64,000 bases of DNA from Charina bottae. Its lineage: Eukaryota; Chordata; Lepidosauria; Squamata; Charinaidae. A model generated the notes under the pieces. It was not told the DNA's origin, searched no databases, and was given only the letters and a program-made list of their open reading frames with translations. Position numbers and translations under genes: made by a program. Location of the stretch: positions 75,315,355 through 75,379,354 of the forward strand of contig JALMGJ010000003.1 of assembly GCA_023362775.1 (NCBI GenBank). The letters run 5' to 3'. Shown here piece by piece: positions 1 to 10,000 of the stretch. Every line of letters starts with the position of its first letter. The stretch's first letter is position 1.

Positions 1-540
1 TGGGGTTGTACTTCCCCAGACAACTAGTGCATAATGTCAGGATCCTCTAGGCTTGTTGCTCCTGCTCAAAGATCAAGTGGCAGCCCTGGTTAGTAGGGCC
101 TTTGCACAAATTTATCTTATGTGCCAACTGTGCCCATATCTGGATTGGGGGGCCTTGCTCACAGTCACTAATGTCTCAGTCACCTCTCACTTGGACTATT
201 ACAATGTGCTCTATATGGGGCTGCCTTTGAAAACCTCACAGAAGCTTCAGTTAGTCAAAAATATTATAGCACAAGTTATTATGGACGCAACTTGGTAGGC
301 CTATGTAACATTGCTACCCTGTGACCTGCATTGGTTACCAGTGGTCTTCTGGGAGCAATCCAAAGTGCTGGTGGTTATTTATAAAGCCCTACATGGTACA
401 GGGCCTAGATATTTGCCTGCCCTGTGCAATAACATTCCCCCCTCCCAAGATTCAGATGGCCCTGATCCTGAAAACCTTTAGTTTTTCTCCCAGGCCCTGG
501 GCTAGTATGTTTTGCAAGCCCTTTTTAGTGTATGCTATGT
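1..540 (+). mobile_element. Old CR1/L3-type LINE fragment (ORF2 3' part)
   Basis: Translation of 53-298 gives RAFAQIYLMCQLCPYLDW and then LYMGLPLKTSQKLQLV, the stretch downstream of the reverse transcriptase in CR1-family ORF2. Better preserved copies in this window (2447-2683 minus, 47949 plus) carry the same stretch. Homology continues in a shifted frame to about 430 (CTGCATTGGTTACCAGT, then AAAGCCCTACATGG). Several frameshifts and stops show an old, dead copy. It begins before the window. It lies in antisense orientation to DSTYK, probably in its last intron. Confidence 0.75.
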
Positions 541-840
541 GAGTTATTTGACCCAGTGCTGTCAGTTTTTATTGATTCTTATTTGTATTTTGATGTTTTT
601 AATCCTGTTAGCAGCCAAAGTTGTTTGACAAGTGACTAGTCATAAAAATTGGGAGAGAGAAAGAGAGAGACATAAAGAAATATTATGAATATTCCCCAAT
701 ATCTATGAATAGTGACTTACACAAGTAGTCTAGTTAGAATTACAGCAATAATTTCCATAAGCAGAATGCAACAGGACATGGATTTTTCCTAGTGTATAGA
801 AATTTATACATGGAGGTTGTTGCTGCTCTGATTAAGTAGA
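541..840. other. No recognisable feature
   Basis: AT-rich sequence with a short GA-rich run near 650-672. I see no coding exon on either strand; in particular, the missing last DSTYK exon is not here. Confidence 0.5.
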
Positions 841-1830
841 TTATTTCAGTGTTACACTGTCCATATCAGTGGACCATTTGCATGAGCAAATCATGTACAA
901 ATGGAGGCAATTCTACACCATTATTACCTTCCCCAGGAGTGGTCAACCAACCAAGATCATACCAAGAGCAAGGCGTGTAATACTTCGGGAGGACTCAAAG
1001 AACCTCAGGGTAACATGTAAGGAACTAAAGATCTCTCTTGTATTAGTGAATGTCAGTGTTCATAAGACCACCATCAGGAGAACACTGAACAACAATGGTG
1101 TGCAAGGCAGGGTTGCAAGGAGAAAACCACTACTCTCTAAAAAGAACATTCCTGCCCATCCAGAGTTTGCAAAAGACCACTTGGCTAAGCCTGAACAGAG
1201 GACAGAGACCAAAATAGAACTTTTTGGCTTGAATGAAAAGCATTCTGTTAGTGAAATGCAAACAGTGCATTCCAGCGTAAGAACATGTTCCCATCTGTGA
1301 AACGTGGTGGCAGTATCATGGTTTGGGCCTGCTTTGCTGCCTCTTGGCTAGAATGGCTTGCCATATTGATGGAACTATGAATTCTGAATTGTACCAGCAA
1401 CATCTACAGGAAAATGTCAGGGTATCTGTCCATGAACTGAAGCTCAAGAGAAAGTGGGTCATGCAGCAAGACAACAACTCAAAACACACAAGTTGTATGA
1501 CCGAAGAATGGTTAAAGCAGAAGAGAGTTAATGTTTTAGAATGGCCAAGTCAAAGTCCTGACCTTAATCCCATAGAAATGTTGTGGAAGAACCTGAAGTG
1601 GGCAGTTCATACAAGGAAACCCACCAACATCCATGAGTTAAAGCTGTTCTGTAAGGAGGAATGGGCCGAAATTCCTCCAAGCCAATGTGCAGGACTGAGC
1701 AACAGTTATCAGAAAAGTCTAGTTGCAGTTATTGCTGCCCAAAGGGGGCACACCAATTACTGAAAGTAAAAGTTCACATACTTTTGCCACACACAAATAT
1801 TAGCTTTGGATTATTTAAATGAACAAGTAT
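841..1830 (+). mobile_element. Decayed Tc1/mariner transposon with transposase remnant
   Basis: Two plus-strand reading frames (869-1300 and 1323-1763) are one Tc1-type transposase broken by a stop or frameshift near 1300. The N-terminal half has the helix-turn-helix region (SGQPTKIIPRARRVILRE). The C-terminal half has the DDE-core signature [19 protein letters not shown], with the preceding QQDNNSKHTS block. Family transposases are about 340 residues and this copy is close to that but inactive. The 3' end carries CACATACTTTTGCCAC, typical of Tc1 termini. The left terminal repeat could not be delimited. The CR1 tail begins directly after it at about 1833. Confidence 0.8.
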
Positions 1831-2066
1831 AATGTTTTTATTTATTTCTTTATTTCTCACATTTCTGCACCGCCCATCTCGCAAGCGACTCTGGGCAGTT
1901 TACAATTCAATTAAAGTAACAAAAGATTAAAATCATAAAAACAAGTACATCATAAAAATATGATGTACATAAAAATATAAATATAAAATATAGAAAATAT
2001 TTAAAATTTATATAAAATACAAATTCCTCGGGGCCACATCACGGCGCCAACCATCCCCATGATTGA

Positions 2067-3851
2067 CTATCCCCCCTCCCACCCCAAGCAAGGTAGCAAA
2101 CCCAGGTTTTCACTTCCTTTCGGAAGGCCGGGAGAGTGGGGGCCTGCCTCACCTCTGGGGGTAATGTGTTCCACAGGACGGGGGTCACGGCAGAGAAGGC
2201 CCTCTTCCTGGACCCTGCCAATCGACAATCTCTCATGGACAGGGTCCGTAGCATGCCCTATGCCTGACCGGGTAGGACAGCTGGATGCAATGAGGGTGAG
2301 GCGGTCCCTCCGGTAACCTGGACCCATGCCATGTAGGGCTTTAAAGGTGGTAACACCTTGAATTGGACCTGGAAGCAAACTGGCACCCAATGCAGCTCGC
2401 ACAGCAAAGGTGTTATATGCGCCATCCTTGGGGCTCCTAAAACCGCTCATGCAGCCGCATTCTGAACCAGCTGTAGCTTCCGGATGCTCTTCAAGGGTAG
2501 CCCCATGTAGAGTGCGTTGCAATAGTCTATACGGGAGATGACTAGGGCATGAGTGACTGACCGGAGGGCCTCCCGATCCAGGAAGGGGGGTAACTGGCGC
2601 ACAACACAAAGTTGGGCAAAGGCTCCCCTGGCCAGAATCCCCCAGGTTCTGCACCGCATCTGTCTGGGGCAGTGCAACCCCATCCAGAACTAAATATGGT
2701 AAGTTCCTGGATGCCAAGGATCTCCCAACCCACAACCACTCCATCTTACCAGTGTTCAGCTGAAGCCTGTTGTTCTCCATCCAGACCCGCACAGCCTCCA
2801 GGCACTGAGTGGTCACAGCATCACTTAGGTCACCCGGGATGGAGATGTATAATTGGGTATCATCAGCCTATTGATGATACCTCATTCCATGGTGACGGAT
2901 TATCTCACCAAGCAGTTTCATGTAGATGTTAAAAAGGAGCGGAGAAAGTACCGAACCCTGTGGCACCCCACAAAGGAGGGGCTGCGGGCCGGATCTCTTG
3001 CTCCCTATCAACACCGATTGGGACTGGCCCCAGAGGAAGGAGTTGAACCAGTGCAAAACCGCACCGCCCACCCCCGACTCCCTGAGCCGACCCAAAAGGA
3101 TATCATGGTCAATGGTATTGAAAGCCACTGAGAGGTCAAGAAGAGCCAGGATGGATGCACTGCCCCTATCCTGCTCTCGCCAGAGATCATCCAAAAGTGC
3201 GACCAAAGCTGTTTCCGTCCCATATCCGGGCCTGAAACCTGACTGAAAAGGGTCCAGATAATCCGTTTCATCCAGGATCCTTTGGAGCTGCAATGCCACC
3301 ACTTTCTCAACTACCTTCCCTAAAAAGAGGACGTGGGAGACTGGATGAAAATTGTCCAATATGGTGGGATCCAGCGATGGTTTCTTGAGGAGGAGGTGCA
3401 CCAGCACCTCTTTAAAGGTTGTTGGAAAAATCCCCTCCCTCAAGGATGAGTTCACCATCGCCTGGACCCACCCACACATGACCTCCCGAGCTGCATTCAC
3501 CAGCCAGGAGGGGCATGGATCTAATTGACAAGTGGTGGCATTTACAATCCAGAGGACCCTGTCTACTTCCTCGGGCCCAACAGGATCAAACTGTTCCCAG
3601 ATAACCGGGTAAGTATGTTCCCCAGGCATCTCCACAGGCCATGCACCACGCTTGGCATCCAACTTGGTACAAATCTGAGCAATTTTATCCTCCAGATGCT
3701 TGGAAAATTCCTCTGTGCGGCCCTGTAGGTGGGTTACTGGACCCACCTTCCCCAATAGAGATTGGGTGATCTTAAACAGGGCCACTGGGCGGCATTCTGC
3801 GGATGCAATAAGAGCGTAGAAATATTGACATTTCGCCGCTCTTACCGCCAC
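2067..3851 (-). pseudogene. CR1 reverse transcriptase and ORF2 C-terminus (broken)
   Basis: The frame 3851-2868 contains RT blocks: FRPGYGTETALVALLDDL, LLDLSVAFNTIDHDIL, and [18 protein letters not shown]. It ends at a stop just before the ADDTQ catalytic box. Homology resumes in another frame from 2816 (CLEAVRVWMENNRLQLNTGK) and continues to the family tail (PALWNTLPPEVR). Together these make the RT palm, thumb and C-terminal part of a CR1 ORF2 protein that would reverse-transcribe its own RNA at a nick. At least two frameshifts and one stop separate the pieces, so no functional protein is expected. Confidence 0.85.
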
Positions 3852-4319
3852 AAGGTAGGCCTTAATAGCGGCTCTAGCTTGTGTTCGGTCGGATTCAGTC
3901 CTTGTCTTCCTCCAGCGGCGCTCTAGACATCTCTTAATCCTCTTCAGAACCCTCAGCTCTTCTGTAAACTACGGGGAGTGTCGGGTTCGATGGGACAAGA
4001 GAGGTCGCACAGGCACGATCCTGTCCAAGGACCTGGCCACTTCCCTATTCCAGGTGGCAGCCAGGGCCTCCGCTGGACCGTGCAGCAGATTCTCAGGTAT
4101 AGCCCCCAGATCCCTTTGGAACCCCATCAGGTCCATCAGTTGCCCGGGGCGGACCAATCAAAGGGGTCCTGCCTCCCTGCGGAGGGGGGCAGCATAAGAG
4201 AATCTCAAGGCCATCAGGACATGATCTGACCATGACAAAGGAGACAGATTTAACTCTCTCCTCAGATCACATTGCCACTGCTCCGACAAGAAAACCAAGT
4301 CCGGTGTGAGACGAATGTC

Positions 4320-4833
4320 CTAAGTCGGGTCCTGAATAATCTGGGACAGGCCCATGGCCACTATGGTGGCCATGAACTCCCAAGTCGCCTCTGAGGCACG
4401 CCCCAGGGACGGTAGGTTGAAGTCCCCCAGAACCATAAGCCTGGGGAACTCAACCACCAACCCCGAGACAGCCTCCAGCAGCTCAGGCAGGGAGGTTGCT
4501 ACACGGCAGGGAGGCTGGTACAGTAGCAACAATCCCAACTGCTCTCGGGAACCCAACTTCAGGAACAGGGTCTCACAACCAACCACTTGTGAAGCAGTGC
4601 CCCTGAAGGCCACCAGAGATTCCCAGATGACAACAGCCACCCCTCCTCCCCTGCCCTGGGGCCTTGGCTGGTGCCATACCATAAACCTGGCCGGGCACAT
4701 TTCTGAGAGGGCTACCCCCCCCTTCAGGGCCCAGCCAGGTCTCAGTAATACATCCCAAGTCTGCCCCCTCCTCAGTGATCAAATCACATATAAGGGGGGC
4801 CTTGTTGTTAACTGACCTGGCGTTCAAGAGCAA
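4320..4833 (-). pseudogene. CR1 endonuclease domain remnant
   Basis: The frame 4833-4573 begins LLNARSVNNKAPLICDLI and continues CITETWLGPEGG, the N-terminal signature of the APE-type endonuclease of CR1 ORF2. The second frame, 4700-4320, has the later blocks GRGGGVAVVIWESL and VLGDFNLPS, the latter around the catalytic aspartate and asparagine. A frameshift around 4600-4700 separates the two. In the family this domain nicks target DNA. Here it is inactive. Confidence 0.8.
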
Positions 4834-6258
4834 CAGCCAAGAGCCAGGGCCTCAAGGGGCCTGCTGTCCAGGGCCTGGGTCTGAGTACAGAGGGCCGGAA
4901 CACGCTACCGGTACCCAACACCAGGGGCGTCTTCCCCGAAGATGGCCCACCCTCTGATTCCTGCCATGACACCCCCGCCCCGTCACCACTTGAATGGAAT
5001 AGCCCACCCTAAATCCCCCAGAGCTCCCATTTCTATTTCCCCCCAATGCCGGCTCTCCGGGTTCCCTGGTTAGGGGTCCCTCCATCCAACCATCCAACAA
5101 CAGACATACATCAAGCAGTCACAGGGTGGTGGCGAGTTCCCCAGCACTTCAGCTCCCATTCTCAGTGCTGCGGGAACCCAACCATCACCCCCACATCTAC
5201 CACGCCCCCTTCACCAGCCTCTCATTAGCCGGCAGAGGGCACCCCACCCACTTCTCCTCCTCCCTGACTCTCACTCGAGGAGGTTCCCCATGTACACACC
5301 TCATCCACTCTCAGGCTCCCTCCCCCTCTCTCACACCAGGGAGGGAGAGTCCCACTCATCACACTGGAGGGACCCTGGCAGGGCACTCGGTCCCTCGCTC
5401 CAGAGGGCTCACTGGCCCACTCAGGTCTTCACTTCGAGGGCTCGTTCACCCACTCACCTCGCTGTGGCTCTCTATTGTGGACCGCGCTCCTGCTGCTCCG
5501 GGAGACTCCACCCCAGCCTCTGCTGCCCCAAGGGGCTCGTAGGCCACCCCCCGCCAGGTCACTCCCGTCTGCCACGGTGCTTGGCTTCTTATTCCAGCAG
5601 ACTCCCTGGCCTGCTTGGCTCCTTGGCCCAGGGAGTTTGCTGGCCCACCCGGTTCAGCACATTATTCAGTCGCTGGGCTTGGGACTCGCGGGAGACTTAT
5701 AGTCAACCCACTGGGTCCACTGAGCCACCCTAAGGGTTTGTCACGCTGCTCGGTTGCCGTGCTGTGCCTCCACTGCTCCGGGGAGATCCGTCTGGGCCAA
5801 CAGGGCCGCTCTCCAGGGGGCTCCGTGCTGGGTCCACTGGGCCAGCCCAAGTGTTCACTGCGCCACCCGGCTGCTGTGCTGCACCTCCTGGATTCATTGC
5901 ACCGCCTGGCTACTGCACAGCGCCTCTGTCTGTGCCCGCTGGGCTCTGTACTGGGTCTGCCGGGCCACCCCAAGGGTTCTTCACAGCGCTTGGCTGCTGT
6001 GCTGCACCCTCCCAACCTTGCCGCAGCCGCCTGCGCCGCCCAGACACTGCGCCTCCACCGCTCTGGGGAGCTCTGTGGGGCTCCGTCTGGCTCCTCCAAC
6101 CCCCAACGCGCTGACCATGGGGGTTGGGACATCCCCTGACATCCCCCCCGAGACCACCACCCGGTAAGGTGGGTAAGGAGGGGTCTTCAGACGCTTAACA
6201 GGCATCCCTCTTAACCCGGCAGCCGGCGTTGGCTCCCGGTCGCCATCTTCGATCCTAA

Positions 6259-6906
6259 GATTTCCCGTTTTTGACTCATTTGTTTAATTGGGGTTTCTTT
6301 ATCTAGTTTTAGGACTTGTGTGGAGAACAGATCTTGTTTTAGGTCATATTTATGACCTAAATTCAAAAGGGTTCACAAACTTTTAAGCATCACTATACTT
6401 CACATCACCAAACAATTTATTTCAACTATCTAATCTACCACTGTGGCAGCAGTAAACAGGCAGCATTACCAAGAGATGCAAGAGCATTTCTATTATTTCA
6501 ACACTATCTTATAATTCTTATAATTTGTAGTGGGTATAAATTTATAGAAGAATAGTAAAATAGTCTACATGGTTTGTTCCTGTAAACACACCAAGATACT
6601 AAAATGAAGTATACAATAAGGCATACTACTGTATGACATATTGAAAGTTGCCGCCATATTAAAATGAATGCTATTCCCCTCTTCGTGTTTGTTGAAATCA
6701 GCTTCCACTAAGATAGCTTTAGCATAAGTTGATATAGGAAAAGAGATCAAATGCTTAGGATACTTTTTTCTGGTTTGGACTTTGTTCACATTCTGAAACA
6801 CTATGAGGGCAGAAGCTGGCCAGCAGACATTTACTTTAGGAAGTTCTATATATTCACCATCGCTTCACAATTTGATATCATGTATCTATGTTGCAGCTAT
6901 GCCTAC
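6259..6906. other. Intron 12 sequence, no feature seen
   Basis: AT-rich sequence between the 5' end of the CR1 and the DSTYK exon 12 donor. No recognisable repeat and no open frame of note. It includes the start of intron 12, GTAGGC, just left of 6907 on the minus strand. Confidence 0.5.
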
Positions 6907-7041
6907 CTTTTCGTACATTGTTCCAAAGATGGTCCTTGCTTGCACATCTCTCAAAGGCCTCTGGTAATTTCACATGTCCTGAACAGATGTACCAGAATAA
7001 GATGCCAAATGCGTATACATCCACAGAGTTATCATATTTCC
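6907..7041 (-). CDS. DSTYK: DSTYK exon 12 (kinase C-lobe)
   Basis: 135 bases. The acceptor is TATCACAG before 7041 and the donor is GTAGGC after 6907. It encodes [20 protein letters not shown] and then [20 protein letters not shown], the kinase C-lobe segment containing the DVYAFG motif of helix F. It enters in phase 1 from exon 11 and leaves in phase 1. The remaining C-lobe (ending GIVQPMLQ in relatives) must come from an exon to the left of the window. Confidence 0.96.
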
Positions 7042-10000
7042 CTGTGATACATGAGCAAGAAATGTTGGTTGAAATCTACTCATACATATTCACCCCATTA
7101 GATACTTTGATATGGCAATAGCAGCACAATGAATGGAGGCGCTGGTACAAACTGTTATATTACAAATGTGACAACCTGGGCCACACACACATTTAAATAT
7201 TCTTATATCCCTCTCTTGGATCAAGTAATAATTAACCAATCAGAAATGCCCTTTTTCAGACAAAATGGCACTGACTTCACTGACCACTTGATTTCATGGA
7301 TTTGCATACTGAGAATCTACATACCAGATTCACACATACTGTATACAGCTTATGATATTCTGGCTATATTTCCCTCAAAAAGGTTCATTTAAACTAGAAA
7401 CCAGGACACATTACACTGAAGTGCAAATTGGTTTATTGACAGTGCTGGAGGCAAAGACAGGCCTAAAGAGAGATGGAGCTACAGACCCTATTTATACTTA
7501 TGCAAATTAGAATTTACATGAGATTGAATTTGGCAGCCAGCCATTTCACGGAATATAACCAATCATGTGCCTAGTAAGGTCAGTGAAGCTATTAGGGTAT
7601 AACTATGAGGTAATGGGACAAGACTACAAAGACAATGGGTTTTTGAAAGAACAAAGAGACAGAATTTTGTGAACATAGTTTCTTTCTAGGGAGTTACTTT
7701 CTTTTGGTTTCCCAGAGCTCTATTCGCCTCCCATCTTTCCTCAGTTTATCGGCATTCCTTAGTCTTCTGTTTTATGACTAAGCACAGTGTAGTTTTCCTA
7801 GGAAAGTGTTTTTGTAATGGGGTAGTTGGGCATTTTGACACCAGAAACTGAGTCAGTGTTTTCCCTGGGAAGATTGTATTTGGGTTAGGGGCTTTTAACT
7901 TGCCCCCCCACACTCCAATCTCAAATTCCCTCAGTATTCAAAAGCAGCTACTCAGAACATAATGATGAAAAATAGACTAGCTATACCATTCATGGATTAC
8001 ATTTTCACATTCTGATACATTGCTAACACTAAATTAAACTGTTTCTTATTTGTACCTTAATACAATATCCAAGTATTACCCAAGGTTCTTTCAATTATTT
8101 CATTTGTTTGGTAGTTTTAGGCAGAAAGGTCAAGAAGGAGAGAATCTTTCTGGTGGCCCCAAATTATGAAATTTCGTCATCCTTCAAATCAATTCCTTTT
8201 TTAAAGTTCTGCAAGACCAAGATCCAAGTCCCACAGAGTTCAATGGGTTTTACTTCTCCCTATCATAGACACATGTACTTTCCTGACAGAAACAGTGTTT
8301 TTCTGGTATTCTTGGACACAGATTATTTTACAGAGATTTGACTTGAGATTTGACTTCAGAATTCTTCATCGCTAATAATCAATAAGATTTTCAGGATAAG
8401 TTCACCTGTGAAGAGTTCAGGAGCCATATGGATAGGGGTCCCAACAATACTTCCAGACATCATTGCTTCAGGTTTGCAAAATCCCAGGTCAGTGATTTTA
8501 GCTCTATTGTTTTTATCAAGCTGTAAAGAATGCAAAATGTGTATCAATACAATGATTATCAAAAACATCCTAGTATCCATCTCTTTAGCAGTGCCTTCTA
8601 CAAACAATTCAAATTTTAAAAGCGTCTTTGCTGAACAAAGTTAAAATTTATCAAGTTTCATACTTTGTCCAGTGGCACCAGTTACATGCTCCTGGAAGTA
8701 ACTAGATGGGATATAAAAAAGTAGCCATCCTTACTGCTCCTATAATAACTCTAGATCATCAGATTTGATATTGGAGTTTCTGCTTTTAACTATTATGCCT
8801 AAGAGTCCCATGGCCCTTTAAATTCTTTAAGAAATTTTCAACACCTGGTGACACACAGCTTTAAATCTTGACCATTGACTAGATAGAACAGAATTCTCTT
8901 ATGAAACAAAACTAACATTCTTTCAATCCATTCAGTTTTACCACTAGTACAACCAGTGATACAGTGGTTAAGGTATTTGATTAAGACCATGGAGACCCAC
9001 ATTTAAATCCACATTCAGCCATGGAAGTTCACAAGGTGACCTTAGCCTAGTCACTGTCTCTATACCCAATCTACCACATAGTGTTATTGCTAGGGGAAAA
9101 AATGAGCTTCTGGAGAAAAGAGAGAATATAAATAACAAACTAATAAATAAAAGCATTATGTATATCTGATACAATTATTTTTATTTTGCACAATAGGGAT
9201 AATGGGATGTTACCCTTCCTGAGCCATCTGGATATAGTGATAGTTTATCCACTACTTGGTTATATCCCATATTGGCTATTGCAACATGCTCTACATAGAT
9301 TACCCTTAAAGAATGTCCACAAATTGTAATTGTACTGTTAGCCAGTGCAAAATACAGGTATCACAAATCTGTAAGGGTTACTAATTGCTTATTGGTAACA
9401 AAATGTTGGTATTATCCTTTAAATAATTTAGGATCTCTCTACCTCAGTGCTTTCCAAAGTCCCGCTGTTGGCGACACACCAATGGTGGTGGCGCAGGGGC
9501 GGCGTGTTTTGCGCTAAAACCTGGAAACGTTGATGGCGTGGCGCCACCGCTGCCGCCGCACACACCACCACCGTACGTGCCGCCACAGGGGTGGCGGCGA
9601 CGCTCCATCAGCACGTCCGGGTTTTGTCGCAACACACTAATGTGTCGCGACACACAGTTTGGAAAGCTATGCTCTACCTGAAAGACCACATCTCCAGTTA
9701 TGACCTTGTCTAGGCATTAAGATCTGTAGGAAAGGCCCCTTGTCACAAGGCTCTCTTATCTAGAAACCAGTGTTTCTCAACCTTAGCAACTTTAAGATGT
9801 CTGGAATTCCTAATGCTGGCTGGGGAATTCTGAGAGTTGAAGTCCACACATCTTAAAGTTGCCAAGGTTGAGAAACACTGCAGTAGATGGTATTCTCTTG
9901 TTATGCAATGCATTTCCTCAGGAACTACATTTGGCCCTCTCACTCTCAGCTTTTCGAAAAGCTGTAAAGACACATCTCTTCCACCAGGTTTTTAACTGTT

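Larger units (their letters stand above)
1833..6258 (-). mobile_element. Nearly full-length CR1/L3-type LINE, broken
   Basis: Read on the minus strand, this has every part of a CR1-type LINE in order. There is a GC-rich 5' region (about 6258-4840) starting near GAAGATGGCGACCGGG. An apurinic-type endonuclease region follows (about 4833-4320), then a reverse transcriptase (about 3851-2440), a C-terminal ORF2 tail (to about 2040), and a 3' UTR ending in a TTTATT-type tail at about 1840-1860. At about 4.4 kb it is close to full length for CR1. Frameshifts and stops throughout (for example inside the catalytic motif region near 2870) make it inactive. It lies in the same orientation as DSTYK, within the last intron visible here. 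Confidence 0.88.

Noticed and set aside
5046..6205. Several overlapping open frames of 100-170 codons
   Set aside because: They lie in the GC-rich 5' region of the minus-strand CR1. No frame has recognisable similarity, and both strands are open equally.
1..6906. Search for the last DSTYK exon (expected to encode the end of the kinase C-lobe)
   Set aside because: No minus-strand frame here resembles it; the region is filled by CR1 and Tc1 sequence. It is assumed to lie to the left of the window.
9172..9440. A functional LINE protein
   Set aside because: Only short, diverged CR1 blocks separated by stops remain.
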